Shown here: positions 1 to 9,779 of the stretch, piece after piece | Layout of the letters: each line of letters begins with the position of its first letter | How positions within the stretch are numbered: the stretch's first letter is position 1 | Assembly: GCA_018402735.1 (NCBI GenBank) | Contig: JAGYIF010000001.1 | Span: forward strand, 1 to 64,000 | Direction: 5' to 3' | Source: Pelagibacteraceae bacterium | GTDB taxonomy: Bacteria; Pseudomonadota; Alphaproteobacteria; Pelagibacterales; Pelagibacteraceae | DNA: 64,000 nucleotides | Notes under the pieces: model-generated | Seen by the model: only the letters and a program-made list of their open reading frames with translations | The model's database searches: none | Told to the model about the DNA's origin: nothing | Position numbers and translations under genes: made by a program

Positions 1-185
1 TCGTTAAAAATAACTACACGATGCCATTCAGTTTTTTCTTTTTTTTCTCCAGAATTTTTATCTTTCCAATTCTCACTGGTTGCAACGCTAAGTCTTGCAA
101 CGCTTTTACCATTTTGCATCTGTTTAATTTCAGGATCGTTTCCTAGTCTACCGATCAATAAAACTTTATTTAAACTTCCAGCCAT
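1..185 (-). CDS. ssb: Single-stranded DNA-binding protein Ssb, 5' part
   Basis: The minus-strand reading begins at the ATG at 185 with [19 protein letters not shown] and continues with [10 protein letters not shown] and TEWHRVVIF, the standard N-terminal OB-fold of bacterial Ssb. About 61 residues are present and the rest lies beyond the window edge. Ssb coats single-stranded DNA during replication, recombination and repair. It sits head to head with uvrA across a 99-base gap, the ssb/uvrA pairing seen in many proteobacteria, so the two DNA-maintenance genes may share a control region. The acidic C-terminal tip that recruits partners cannot be seen here. Confidence 0.93.
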   Translation of the reverse strand, partial: MAGSLNKVLLIGRLGNDPEIKQMQNGKSVARLSVATSENWKDKNSGEKKEKTEWHRVVIFN

Positions 186-199
186 ATATATAACTTCAT

Positions 200-228
200 T
201 TGTGTTAGTATTAATAATAAGATGATAT
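200..228 (+). promoter_or_regulatory. Possible uvrA promoter in the ssb/uvrA divergent gap
   Basis: TTGTGT (200-205) and TGATAT (223-228) are separated by 17 bases upstream of uvrA, compatible with a sigma70-type promoter. The gap is AT-rich, so chance matches are likely. I see no clear LexA-type palindrome here. Confidence 0.3.
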
Positions 229-284
229 ATTTATACCATATACCGCATGTTAAATGAATAAAATTACTTATATCCACAAGCTAA

Positions 285-3161
285 ATGCTTAAAAAAATTG
301 TTGTTAAAGGTGCAAAAGAGCACAATTTAAAAAATTTATCTGTTGAAATTCCAAGAGATCAATTTGTCGTGATCACTGGTCTTTCTGGATCTGGAAAATC
401 TTCGTTAGCATTTGATACAATTTATGCAGAAGGTCAGAGAAGATATGTAGAAAGTTTATCCTCCTATGCAAGACAGTTTTTAGATCGTATGAAAAAACCT
501 AACGTAGATTTAATCGAAGGTTTATCTCCTGCTATTTCTATAGAACAAAAAACGACATCTAAAAACCCAAGATCAATCGTCGCCACAGTTACTGAAATAT
601 ATGATTATATGAGGGTATTGTATGCTAGAGTTGGTATTCCCTACTCTCCTTTCACAGGGCTTCCAATAAGATCCCAAACTATTTCCGAGATGGTTGATAA
701 AATCATGGATTTACCAAAACCATCACGAATATCAATTTATTCTCCCATAGTAAGAGGAAGAAAAGGTGAATACAAAAAAGAAATACTATCTTTAAAAAAG
801 AGAGGTTTCGCAAAAATAAAAATTGATGAAAAACTATATGATATTGAAAAAACACCCGAGCTTAATAAAAAAATTAATCATAACCTTGATGTCTTAATAG
901 ATAAATTTTTAAACAAAAAAGAAGAACAAAAAAGAATGGCAGAAAGTTTGGAAAGTGCACTAAGCTTATCTGACGGCCTAGTTTATGTTGAACATGTCAA
1001 TGAGAACATGCCCAAGGAACATCAAAAGGACGAAAAAATGATTTTTTCATCAAAATTTGCATGTCCAGAAAGTGGTTTTACAATAGAAGAAATTGAGCCA
1101 AGGCTTTTTTCATTCAATAGCCCCTATGGTGCTTGTTCAGAATGTGAGGGTTTAGGAGTTGATTTATATATTGATCCAAAATTAGTTGTTCCAGACGAGA
1201 GGCTTTCATTAATAGATGGAGCAATTAAACCTTGGGCAAATTCATCAAGTTTATACTACGCCCAAACTTTAGCCGCTTTAGCTAGTCATTACAAATTTTC
1301 ATTAGACACAGAATGGAAAAAATTATCAAAACAACAGCAGGATATAATTTTGTATGGTTCAGATAACGAAGAAATTAAATTTAGTTATGATGATGGTTAT
1401 GAAAAATACTCAAATAAAAAAAAATTTGAGGGAGTGATCAATAATTTGGAGAGAAGATATCTAGAAACTGATAGTGATTGGAAGAAAGAAGAGATTGAAC
1501 AGTATCAAAATGAAAAAATATGCGAGCGTTGTTCTGGATTTAGATTAAAAGAAGAGGCTCTTTGCGTAAAAATTAACAACAAAAATATAAGTGAAGTAGC
1601 AAAATTTTCAATTAAAGATGCTTATACTTGGTTTAAGTCTTTGCACACAATTCTTTCTGATAAAGAAAATCAAATAGCCTCACATATTTTGAAGGAAATT
1701 AACGAAAGATTAAATTTTTTAATCAATGTAGGTCTAGATTATCTAAATTTATCCAGAGGATCTGGAACTTTATCAGGAGGAGAATCTCAACGCATACGTC
1801 TTGCGTCTCAAATTGGATCAGGTCTTACAGGTGTTCTTTACGTTCTAGATGAACCGTCAATAGGATTGCATCAAAAAGATAATATAAAACTTATAGAAGC
1901 TCTTAAACGATTAAGGGACCTTGGTAATACTGTAATAGTTGTAGAGCATGATGAAGAGGCAATGCTTCATTCAGATCATATAATTGATATAGGTCCCGGA
2001 GCAGGAATTCATGGGGGTCAAATAGTTTCACAAGGTACATACGAATATATTGCAAAAGACAAGAATAGCTTAACTGGGGACTATTTATCGGGAAGAAAAA
2101 TTATATCTTTACCAAAAAATAGACGATCAGCTGTTAATGGAAAATATCTCCAGCTAATTGGTGCAACCGGAAATAATTTAAAAAATATTTCAGTAAAAAT
2201 TCCACTAGGAACCTTTACATGTGTTACTGGAGTTTCTGGCAGTGGCAAATCAACTTTAATTTTACACACTTTGTATAGAGCGTTAAATTTAATGATTAAC
2301 AAAATCATTACTCGGAATATGCCTCAACCATTTAAGGGTTTAAAAGGATATGAGTATTTAGATAAAATTATTGATATAGATCAATCCCCGATAGGAAGAA
2401 CTCCAAGATCAAATCCAGCAACCTATTCTGGAGCATTCACACCCATCAGAGATTGGTTTACCAATTTACCTGAATCAAAATCACGCGGTTACAAACCTGG
2501 TAGATTTTCATTTAATGTTAAAGGCGGAAGGTGCGAAGCCTGCGAAGGTGATGGTGTTATAACCTATGAAATGCATTTTTTACCCGACGTTTATGTGGAG
2601 TGCGATATTTGCAAAGGGAAAAGATATAATAGAGAAACGTTAGAAGTTCGTCACAAAGATAAAAGTATAGCAGATGTTTTGAATATGTCAGTGGATGAAA
2701 GTGTTGTTTTTTTTGAAAACATTCCAACTATTAGAGATAAATTGTTAACACTACAAAAAGTTGGTTTGGGTTATATGAAAATCGGACAGCAAGCGACGAC
2801 CCTATCTGGTGGTGAAGCGCAAAGAATTAAACTTGCAAAAGAACTGTCCAAAAGGTCTACTGGAAGAACAATTTACATCCTAGATGAACCAACAACTGGT
2901 CTTCATGTTCATGATGTTAAAAAACTACTAGAGGTGTTGCAAGCATTTGTTCAAAAAGGAAACACTGTTATTGTGATTGAGCACAATATGGAAGTTATAA
3001 AAACAGCTGACTGGATTATTGATATGGGACCAGAAGGAGGTGATAAAGGTGGAACATTATTGTTTGAAGGATCTCCAGAGCAAATTATTAATGTTAAAGA
3101 AAGTTATACCGGACAGTATTTGAAGAAAATTTTAGAAAAAAAATATTCTAAGAGTGCATAG
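285..3161 (+). CDS. uvrA: Excinuclease ABC subunit A (UvrA)
   Basis: This is the damage-recognition ATPase of nucleotide excision repair, which loads UvrB onto distorted DNA in the cytoplasm. At 958 residues it has full family length. Walker A motifs are GLSGSGKS (residues 32-39) and GVSGSGKS (near 648). Each ATPase half has an LSGGE signature (near 495 and 840). The C-terminal zinc module (near 749-781) keeps its CxxC pairs (CEAC, CDIC). The first zinc module reads CPESG where many homologues have CPxCG, so one cysteine is absent; I recall this as common in alphaproteobacteria. The stop is 4 bases from the convergent secF stop. The ATG at 285 directly precedes the conserved N-terminus. Confidence 0.98.
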   Translation: MLKKIVVKGAKEHNLKNLSVEIPRDQFVVITGLSGSGKSSLAFDTIYAEGQRRYVESLSSYARQFLDRMKKPNVDLIEGLSPAISIEQKTTSKNPRSIVATVTEIYDYMRVLYARVGIPYSPFTGLPIRSQTISEMVDKIMDLPKPSRISIYSPIVRGRKGEYKKEILSLKKRGFAKIKIDEKLYDIEKTPELNKKINHNLDVLIDKFLNKKEEQKRMAESLESALSLSDGLVYVEHVNENMPKEHQKDEKMIFSSKFACPESGFTIEEIEPRLFSFNSPYGACSECEGLGVDLYIDPKLVVPDERLSLIDGAIKPWANSSSLYYAQTLAALASHYKFSLDTEWKKLSKQQQDIILYGSDNEEIKFSYDDGYEKYSNKKKFEGVINNLERRYLETDSDWKKEEIEQYQNEKICERCSGFRLKEEALCVKINNKNISEVAKFSIKDAYTWFKSLHTILSDKENQIASHILKEINERLNFLINVGLDYLNLSRGSGTLSGGESQRIRLASQIGSGLTGVLYVLDEPSIGLHQKDNIKLIEALKRLRDLGNTVIVVEHDEEAMLHSDHIIDIGPGAGIHGGQIVSQGTYEYIAKDKNSLTGDYLSGRKIISLPKNRRSAVNGKYLQLIGATGNNLKNISVKIPLGTFTCVTGVSGSGKSTLILHTLYRALNLMINKIITRNMPQPFKGLKGYEYLDKIIDIDQSPIGRTPRSNPATYSGAFTPIRDWFTNLPESKSRGYKPGRFSFNVKGGRCEACEGDGVITYEMHFLPDVYVECDICKGKRYNRETLEVRHKDKSIADVLNMSVDESVVFFENIPTIRDKLLTLQKVGLGYMKIGQQATTLSGGEAQRIKLAKELSKRSTGRTIYILDEPTTGLHVHDVKKLLEVLQAFVQKGNTVIVIEHNMEVIKTADWIIDMGPEGGDKGGTLLFEGSPEQIINVKESYTGQYLKKILEKKYSKSA

Positions 3162-3165
3162 TATT

Positions 3166-4071
3166 TTAAGGTGTGTTATCGATTACTTCTTCCCAATTTC
3201 GTTTAACATTAAAGTATATTAATATTGGTGATGCAATAAATATAGACGAGTATGTTCCGATTATAATTCCCCATATTAATGCAAACGAAAAACCTTTTAA
3301 AATTTCACCCCCAAAAAAATAAATAGAAATTAAAGCCAATAAAGTTGTGCCGGATGTTTTTAATGTTCTGGATAAAGTGGAATTAATAGAATCGTTAATT
3401 AATTCAATTATATCTTGCTTATCATCTTTTCTTAGAAACTCTCTTATTCTGTCATAAATAATAACAGTATCATTCATCGAGTAACCAACAATTGTTAAAA
3501 TTGCTGCTACAATAGATAAATTGAATTCATACCCTATCAAGCTAAAAACGCCGATAGTAATAATAACATCATGCACCAGAGCTATTATCGATCCCAGGCT
3601 AAACTGCCATTCAAACCTAAACCAGATATAAACTAACATTAATGTAAGCGCTATAATTACAGAGTAAATCCCATCCATGGTTAATTCTTTGCTAACTTTA
3701 GAACCGACTACTTCAATTCGTCTAAAATCAATTTTTTTATTCAAGTCTTTCTCTAATTGGATTTTAATTGAGTTAACGAAATCATTATTTTTACCTTTTT
3801 GCTCAATAGTTGCCAAAAATTCCTTATTAGATCCAAATTCTTTTACTTTAACATCTCCAAGATCAATTTTTAATAATGATTTTCTAATATCATCAGAATT
3901 ATTTGGTTGATCAAATTTCATTTCTATAACTGTTCCGCCTTTGAAATCAATACCGAGATTAAGTCCTTTTATATAAAATAACAAAATAGAGAGAACAAAA
4001 AATATTAACGAAACAGCCATAAAACTTTTTTTATATTTTAAAAAATTATATTTTTTACCGTATAAACTCAT
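3166..4071 (-). CDS. secF: Protein translocase subunit SecF
   Basis: SecF partners SecD in the inner membrane, using the proton-motive force to help SecYEG complete export. The 301-residue protein has a first membrane helix near residues 15-35, the LGIDFKGGT motif opening the periplasmic domain, and a C-terminal five-helix RND-type bundle containing GYSMNDTVIIYDRIRE. Length matches the family. It is the last gene of yajC-secD-secF, two bases after secD, so co-expression is near certain. The gene converges on uvrA with almost no spacer, leaving no room for a separate terminator. Confidence 0.97.
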   Translation of the reverse strand: MSLYGKKYNFLKYKKSFMAVSLIFFVLSILLFYIKGLNLGIDFKGGTVIEMKFDQPNNSDDIRKSLLKIDLGDVKVKEFGSNKEFLATIEQKGKNNDFVNSIKIQLEKDLNKKIDFRRIEVVGSKVSKELTMDGIYSVIIALTLMLVYIWFRFEWQFSLGSIIALVHDVIITIGVFSLIGYEFNLSIVAAILTIVGYSMNDTVIIYDRIREFLRKDDKQDIIELINDSINSTLSRTLKTSGTTLLALISIYFFGGEILKGFSFALIWGIIIGTYSSIFIASPILIYFNVKRNWEEVIDNTP

Positions 4072-4073
4072 AC

Positions 4074-5627
4074 TTAAATCCTGACTAATGCTTCTTTATT
4101 TTTTTTAATATAAATAGACACTAGAAATCTACCAAATACATAAGTGGTGAAAAAAGTTGAAATTATTCCTATTGCTAGTGTTATGGCAAAACCTTTAACT
4201 GGCCCAGAGCCCATAAAGTATAAAACAATTGCTGCTATTAAAGTTGTAATATTAGAGTCTAGAATTGTTGTTAAAACTTTTTTATAGGCGGTATCAAAGG
4301 CTATTAAATTATTTTTTTCTATTTTTAATTCTTCTTTAATTCTTTCATATATTAAAACATTTGAATCCACAGCCAAGCCAACTGTTAAAATAATTCCAGC
4401 TATACCCGGCAATGTTAATGTCGAACCTAAGATGCTTAAGGTCGATACAATCAACATCAAATTAAATAGAAGAGAAATATTAGAAAACAAACCAAAAATT
4501 CGATAGTTATAAAACATATAAATGACTACTAATAAGAAACCAATTATGAGAGAAAAAATTCCGTTTTGAACAGATTCTTTGCCAAGATCAGGGCCGACAG
4601 ATCTTTCTTCGATAATACTCAAAGGAGCTGGTAAGGCTCCAGATCTAAGTAAGATAGCTAACTCATTTGCTTCTTGGGCCGTAAAATTTCCAGAAATCTG
4701 TCCGTTGCCAGTAATAATTGCGTCTCGAATTACTGGGGCACTAATCACTTCATTATCAAGAACAATTGCTAAATTTCTGCCAATATTATCTTTACTAGCC
4801 ATTGCAAATTTTCTTGCTCCAAGATTATCTAATTTAAAATTTACGACGGAAGAATTGGTTAATTGATCAAAACCTGGTTGCGCATCAATTAGATTTTCTC
4901 CAGATACAATAATTCTTTTATCAACATTATATTGAATATCTTTTTTTGGAGAATTTAAAACATCAACACCCAATGAACTATCGATATTAGAATTGGATAA
5001 AAATCTAAAGTTTAATTTAGCTGTTTTCCCAAGTAATTTTTTTATTTCACCAGGATCTTTTAGGCCTGGTAATTCTACCAAAATTCTATCTAAACCTCTT
5101 GTGATAATATTGGGCTCTTTTGTTCCCAATTCATCAATTCTATTTCTAACTATTTCTATAGATTGCTCTAAAGCATTTTTTTTTATTAAGCTCAAAAGAT
5201 CTGCAGTGAAAGAAATTGTTACAGTATCGTTTTGATAAATAGCCGAAAATTCTCTAGCTGCAGAACTGATAATAGGATTTATAGTTTCATCATTTAGAAG
5301 TTGTTCCAAATTATTTTTCTGCTCTACTTTGAAATTAAAGAGTAAAGAATCTTTTTCTGATCTAAAGGTAGTATATGTGATATTTTTTTCTCTTAACTCT
5401 CTTCTTAATTCTAAACTTTTAGATTGAAGTTTTTGTTCAACAAGTGGTTTAGAGTCTATTTCCAAAAGAAGATAAGATCCACCCTGCAAATCTAATCCTA
5501 AATTTATTTTTTTATTTGAAAATAAAGTATTATTACTTAATGGCAAAACATTAGGAATGAAAAAATAAAAACCAATAATAAAAACCAATAAAATAGAAAA
5601 TACCTTAAAACGAGAAAAGTATAACAC
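4074..5627 (-). CDS. secD: Protein translocase subunit SecD
   Basis: SecD is the larger half of the SecDF export motor. The 517-residue protein shows an N-terminal membrane helix, the LGLDLQGGSYLLLEID motif, the P1 periplasmic domain with VRNRIDELGTKEPNI and LVELPGL, and a C-terminal RND bundle with GLAVDSNVLIYERIKEE, which carries the conserved Asp used for proton coupling. The start is GTG at 5627, six bases after yajC, because no ATG lies before the first helix. This length is typical of alphaproteobacterial SecD, shorter than the enterobacterial form. It is translated between yajC and secF. Confidence 0.97.
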   Translation of the reverse strand: MLYFSRFKVFSILLVFIIGFYFFIPNVLPLSNNTLFSNKKINLGLDLQGGSYLLLEIDSKPLVEQKLQSKSLELRRELREKNITYTTFRSEKDSLLFNFKVEQKNNLEQLLNDETINPIISSAAREFSAIYQNDTVTISFTADLLSLIKKNALEQSIEIVRNRIDELGTKEPNIITRGLDRILVELPGLKDPGEIKKLLGKTAKLNFRFLSNSNIDSSLGVDVLNSPKKDIQYNVDKRIIVSGENLIDAQPGFDQLTNSSVVNFKLDNLGARKFAMASKDNIGRNLAIVLDNEVISAPVIRDAIITGNGQISGNFTAQEANELAILLRSGALPAPLSIIEERSVGPDLGKESVQNGIFSLIIGFLLVVIYMFYNYRIFGLFSNISLLFNLMLIVSTLSILGSTLTLPGIAGIILTVGLAVDSNVLIYERIKEELKIEKNNLIAFDTAYKKVLTTILDSNITTLIAAIVLYFMGSGPVKGFAITLAIGIISTFFTTYVFGRFLVSIYIKKNKEALVRI

Positions 5628-5633
5628 GCAAAT

Positions 5634-5915
5634 TTATTTAGGCTCTGTTTTGCTAAGAATTGCTGAAATAGATGATTTTATAATTTTTATATTTACATTG
5701 TCAGCAATTTCTATTTCCGCTTTGTCGTCTTCTATTACTCTAACAACTTTACCAATTAAGCCACCCCCGGTTACAACAGTGTCGCCCCTACTAACGGCAT
5801 CAACCATTGCTTTATGATCTTTAACTTTTTTTTGTTGTGGACGTATTAATAAAAAATAAAAAATTACGAAAATTAAAATAAGAGGCAGAAATTGACCGAG
5901 TGCTTTTGTATCCAT
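5634..5915 (-). CDS. yajC: Sec translocon accessory protein YajC
   Basis: YajC is a small single-span inner-membrane protein that co-purifies with SecDF and SecYEG. The 93-residue product has one N-terminal helix (about residues 8-24, FLPLILIFVIFYFLLI) followed directly by RPQQKKVKDHK and the GDTVVTGGGLIGKVVRV segment, both hallmarks of the family. It leads the yajC-secD-secF operon with a six-base gap to secD. Its own contribution to export is modest in studied bacteria, so its retention in a compact genome is probably tied to the operon. Confidence 0.96.
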   Translation of the reverse strand: MDTKALGQFLPLILIFVIFYFLLIRPQQKKVKDHKAMVDAVSRGDTVVTGGGLIGKVVRVIEDDKAEIEIADNVNIKIIKSSISAILSKTEPK

Positions 5916-5953
5916 GAAAAACTTATTAAACTATATGAAGCTAATAAACAATA

Positions 5954-6229
5954 CTATTTCTCTTTGTACGAGACATAACTGAATTCTTTAATTTTTTTTG
6001 AAACTCCAATATTTTCAATATCTTTATTACTTTTGTTGATAATTAACCAATCGCTAAGAGCTTTATCTGTAAGTTCCAATATATCTTGAAATTCTAACAA
6101 TTCATGCTCTGTTAAATTTTGATAATTTTTTTTAAAGAAACCACCCAGTAAAAGATCCATTTCCTTGGTACCTCTGTGGCAAGATCGGAACAAAAGTTTT
6201 TTTCTAAAGTTGTCTATGTTAGAAATCAT
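5954..6229 (-). CDS. sdhE: FAD assembly factor SdhE
   Basis: This 91-residue protein matches the SdhE/YgfY (Sdh5) family, which promotes covalent attachment of FAD to the succinate dehydrogenase flavoprotein. The key motif RGTKEMD (the RGxxE motif) falls near residues 19-25, followed by the helical-bundle pattern LLGGFF and LTEHELLEFQDIL. The C-terminal extension is lysine-rich and poorly conserved. It is divergent from recG with only 34 bases between starts, an arrangement I recall in other alphaproteobacteria. No sdh genes are in the window, so its target must be encoded elsewhere. Confidence 0.9.
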   Translation of the reverse strand: MISNIDNFRKKLLFRSCHRGTKEMDLLLGGFFKKNYQNLTEHELLEFQDILELTDKALSDWLIINKSNKDIENIGVSKKIKEFSYVSYKEK

Positions 6230-6263
6230 ATAACATATTTATAAGTTAAAAAAAATATATCAA

Positions 6264-8327
6264 ATGAATTCTGATGACCTATTTTTATCTATTAATAACA
6301 TTAAAGGTGTTGGACCAGTAATTAGCAAAAAACTATCTGACCGAGGCATAGAAAATAAAATAGATTTATTCTTAAATCTACCGACAGGTGCTATCGACAG
6401 AAGGTTTTGTCCAAAACTAGATCATTTAGAGGTTGGAAAGATATCAACTATATTTGTTCGACCAGTAAAATATTATTTTCCCAGATTTAGAAATCTACCA
6501 AATAAAGTCTTGTGTAAAGATGAGTGTGGCTCAATAGATGTAATTTTTTTTAATTCTCGAGAAAACTATATAAAACAAATCTTACCTCTCAATGAAGAAG
6601 TCGTAATTAGTGGTAAAGTTGGCTTTTATAAGAATAAATTTCAAATTACAAATCCAGATTATATACAGCCCGCCGATAAAGAAAAAGATATTAAAAAAAT
6701 AATGGCTCAATACTCTTCTATTGCTGGAATTTCACCCAAGACAATTCAAAAAATTTATAAAGAAGAAATTCAAAAATTAAGAAATGTTAAGGAGTGGCAC
6801 AGAAAAGAACTGTTAAACGAAATGAAGTGGCCAACCTGGTATGAAGCAATATACGCTTTACATAATCCAATTAATGTTAGTGATGTAGAAAAACAGTCAT
6901 CTTTTTATAGAAGATTAGCATTTGACGAAATATTTAGTAACTTATTAATTTTTTGTGAAATTAAAAAAAGAGTAAAACAATTAGAAAAAAAACCCAAAAA
7001 TATCCCAAATAACATTACTACTTATATAAAAAAAATAATTCCATTTACTCTAACAAATTCACAAAATGACGCTTGTGCAGAAATATTAGAGGACATTAGA
7101 TCCTCAAAAAAAATGATGCGAGTTTTACAAGGAGATGTTGGTAGTGGAAAAACTATTATAGCATTAATTTCAGCATTTGCAGTAATTAAATCAGGATATC
7201 AAGTAGCTTTTTTATGTCCCACTGAGTTACTTGCGAAACAACATTTTCAATTATTTAAAAAAATACTGTCTTCAACTAACTACTCTATTGAACTATTATC
7301 AGGTAAAATAAAAACTTCGGAACAAAATAAGATTCGAACTCTTCTGTTTGAGAAAAAAATCAATATTATTATAGGTACTCATTCATTATTTCAGCAAAAA
7401 ACTTTATTTGGAAATCTAGGTTTGATTATTATTGACGAACAACACAAATTTGGTGTTCTACAAAGAATAAATTTATCTTTAAAAGGGACTATTAATACTG
7501 ATGTTTTGTTGATGACGGCAACACCGATCCCCAGAACTTTAATACTAACAAACTATGGCGATATGGATATCTCAACACTCAAAGAAAAACCATTTACCAA
7601 TACAAAGATACAAACTTTATCCAAATCCATAGAACAAATTGACGAAGTTATTATGTTTGTAAAAAAGCGTCTAGAAACGAATGATCAAATTTATTGGGTA
7701 ACACCCTTAATTGAAGAAAGTGAAAAATTGAATTTATCAGCTGCAGTAAAAAGATTTGATTATTTAAAAAAAAATTTAAAAGTAGAAGTTGGTCTAGTTC
7801 ACGGATCTATGAAAAGTGATGAAAAAGATAAAATCATGAGCAATTTTATTAGTGGTAAAATTAAAGTAATAGTTTCTACAACAGTGATAGAGGTTGGTAT
7901 TGATAATCAAAATGCAAATACTATGATTATTGAAAATTGTGAGCGTTTTGGGTTATCACAACTTCATCAATTAAGGGGCAGAGTCGGAAGAGGTAGAGAA
8001 AATGCTTACTGTTTGCTCCTATATTCAAAAAATATTGGTGAAAATGGAAAAAAGAGAATTCATATAATGAAATCTTCTTTAGACGGTTTTTATATTTCTG
8101 AAGAAGATTTAAAATTAAGAGGTTTTGGTGATATTATAGGTTATAAACAGAGTGGTGAAAAAGATTTTCTGATAGCTGATCCAATTTTTCATTCTGATTT
8201 ATTTGAAATAGCTAAAAAAGAAATTGAACGAATTCAATCTTTGCAAATCAATATAGAAGAAAATTACTCTTTTTTACTTAAAATATTCAAGAAAGATAAA
8301 GTGTTGAATATTATCGATACAGGCTAA
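6264..8327 (+). CDS. recG: ATP-dependent DNA helicase RecG
   Basis: RecG remodels stalled replication forks and branched recombination intermediates. The 687-residue protein starts with a wedge/OB region (INNIKGVGPVISKKL, then DRRFCPKLDHL) and continues into two superfamily 2 helicase domains. Visible motifs are Walker A GDVGSGKT (near 290), DEQH box IIIDEQHKFG (near 390), TATPIPRTL, VSTTVIEVGID and the C-terminal QLRGRVGRG. Length is typical. It stands alone on the plus strand between divergent sdhE and convergent sbmA-like, with a seven-base gap to the latter. The ATG at 6264 is the first good start. Confidence 0.97.
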   Translation: MNSDDLFLSINNIKGVGPVISKKLSDRGIENKIDLFLNLPTGAIDRRFCPKLDHLEVGKISTIFVRPVKYYFPRFRNLPNKVLCKDECGSIDVIFFNSRENYIKQILPLNEEVVISGKVGFYKNKFQITNPDYIQPADKEKDIKKIMAQYSSIAGISPKTIQKIYKEEIQKLRNVKEWHRKELLNEMKWPTWYEAIYALHNPINVSDVEKQSSFYRRLAFDEIFSNLLIFCEIKKRVKQLEKKPKNIPNNITTYIKKIIPFTLTNSQNDACAEILEDIRSSKKMMRVLQGDVGSGKTIIALISAFAVIKSGYQVAFLCPTELLAKQHFQLFKKILSSTNYSIELLSGKIKTSEQNKIRTLLFEKKINIIIGTHSLFQQKTLFGNLGLIIIDEQHKFGVLQRINLSLKGTINTDVLLMTATPIPRTLILTNYGDMDISTLKEKPFTNTKIQTLSKSIEQIDEVIMFVKKRLETNDQIYWVTPLIEESEKLNLSAAVKRFDYLKKNLKVEVGLVHGSMKSDEKDKIMSNFISGKIKVIVSTTVIEVGIDNQNANTMIIENCERFGLSQLHQLRGRVGRGRENAYCLLLYSKNIGENGKKRIHIMKSSLDGFYISEEDLKLRGFGDIIGYKQSGEKDFLIADPIFHSDLFEIAKKEIERIQSLQINIEENYSFLLKIFKKDKVLNIIDTG

Positions 8328-8334
8328 TATTTTT

Positions 8335-9294
8335 TTATTTATAACCTATTGCTAATTCAAATTCTTTTAAACGCTTATATACTGATCTTAATTCAGTAAC
8401 TGTTGTCCAATTTTGGGTAAACAACGAAAAACTATTATGAACTCTTTGAAAAGCATTGGATGTCTGTATAACTACTCCTAGAGTAACAAGTCCAGAAAAC
8501 AAACTAGGAGCAACCACAATATAAGGAACAATAACCATCATTTGTGAATATAAATTTTCCCAAATATCAAAATAGCCATAATGTAAATAAAGCTTGTGTT
8601 TGATTAGTTTTATTCCAGTAAATAATTCAAAAATAGTATCTGGCTTTGCGTAATTTAACCTATCATCTTCACCGTAAACTAATTCTTTTCTAAATTTGGC
8701 TTCTACCTTTTGATTATCGTACTCAATGCCAGGTAATTTTATACCAACATACCAACTAATTATTAAACTTCCAAAACTTGTGATGATAGCAATCCACACC
8801 AAGGATCCCTCAATATTATTAAAAAAATCGACTTTGATATCTTTGGACATATTCCATAATATTGGCAAAAAAGCCAAAAGAGTCATTATAGCTCTAACAA
8901 CTTGAAGCCCAAGCGTTTCTAATAAGTATGCAAATCTCATAGTATCCTCTTGCATTCTTTGCGCAGCTCCTTCAACTTCAATATTATTTGAGGACCAAAG
9001 AGGCACGTAATCAAAAGTCATTGCCTCTCGCCATTTTAAAACCCATATTCTAGTTAAATAATTGGTCAGAGTGTAAATAAAAACATATGGTATCGCTAAA
9101 TACAAAAAATTTGAAATTCCAATCCAAAATTGATCTATGTCTTTTGCTTCTTGCAAGACATCGTAAAAACCTTTGTACCAAGTATTAATCTGAACAGTCA
9201 AAGTTACCTGAGCCAACAGAGAAATAAAAAGAATAAAGGCTCCACCCCACGCCCATTTGAACCATTTTTTATTAAGAAAAAAACTTTTTAACAT
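8335..9294 (-). CDS. SbmA/BacA-like peptide transporter family membrane protein
   Basis: The 319-residue protein resembles the membrane domain of SbmA/BacA, inner-membrane proton-driven importers of antimicrobial peptides and microcins. Supporting patterns are QINTWYKGFYDVLQ near residue 35, TRIWVLKWREAMT, the GAAQRMQEDT segment and the conserved IKLPGIEYDNQ and EAKFRKELVYGEDD stretches. About five hydrophobic spans are evident and there is no ATPase domain. It is shorter than the roughly 400 residues of classic SbmA. Its start directly abuts the stop of the NDUFS4-like gene, so the two are probably co-transcribed. The family call is fairly firm; the substrate is unknown. Confidence 0.75.
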   Translation of the reverse strand: MLKSFFLNKKWFKWAWGGAFILFISLLAQVTLTVQINTWYKGFYDVLQEAKDIDQFWIGISNFLYLAIPYVFIYTLTNYLTRIWVLKWREAMTFDYVPLWSSNNIEVEGAAQRMQEDTMRFAYLLETLGLQVVRAIMTLLAFLPILWNMSKDIKVDFFNNIEGSLVWIAIITSFGSLIISWYVGIKLPGIEYDNQKVEAKFRKELVYGEDDRLNYAKPDTIFELFTGIKLIKHKLYLHYGYFDIWENLYSQMMVIVPYIVVAPSLFSGLVTLGVVIQTSNAFQRVHNSFSLFTQNWTTVTELRSVYKRLKEFELAIGYK

Positions 9295-9579
9295 TTAGTT
9301 TTTAACAAAATTATCAGCGTATGACTTAATTACAATTTTTCTTTTTTTGGGTTCTAATATATCAAAAGTAATATTTTTTTTTTTTGCATACCTAATTGCA
9401 TCTTCCTTGCTGTCAAAAAAAATTTTAACTTGTTTGTCAGTATCTGTTGAAGAATTCCAGCCCATTACAAAATCTTTTTCTAAATTTTTTTTATCAAACT
9501 CTAAAACCCACGAATTAGTTTTAAAATTACCTGATTGCATTGCCGTTTTACTGGGCACGTAAATTTTAGCTTTTTTCAT
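9295..9579 (-). CDS. NADH dehydrogenase accessory subunit, NDUFS4-like
   Basis: The 94-residue product matches the ETC complex I conserved-region family, the bacterial counterpart of mitochondrial NDUFS4 (18 kDa), a peripheral-arm accessory subunit of complex I largely limited to alphaproteobacteria and mitochondria. Seen here: KIYVPSKTAMQSG at the N-terminus (family pattern xIYxPxKxAMQSG), W-x-LEF, then MGWNSSTD and FDSKEDAIRYAKK. The nuo operon is not in this window, as is usual for this subunit. It lies just downstream of tRNA-Pro and abuts the SbmA-like gene without any spacer. A functional link between those two is not established. Confidence 0.88.
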   Translation of the reverse strand: MKKAKIYVPSKTAMQSGNFKTNSWVLEFDKKNLEKDFVMGWNSSTDTDKQVKIFFDSKEDAIRYAKKKNITFDILEPKKRKIVIKSYADNFVKN

Positions 9580-9615
9580 AAAATTCTAGATAAATATTAT
9601 CTATTCATTACATAA

Positions 9616-9692
<77 letters not shown>

Positions 9693-9779
9693 ATTTTATA
9701 TGCAGGTATATACAGATATTTTTTGCTTTTTAAAAGAAATACAATTTTATTTTAATTTATTAAGTGGTAAAAGATTGGG

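Noticed and set aside
1070-1160. Missing cysteine in the first zinc module of UvrA (CPESG)
   Set aside because: I recall the same CPxSG form in other alphaproteobacterial UvrA proteins, so it is probably a normal lineage trait rather than a defect.
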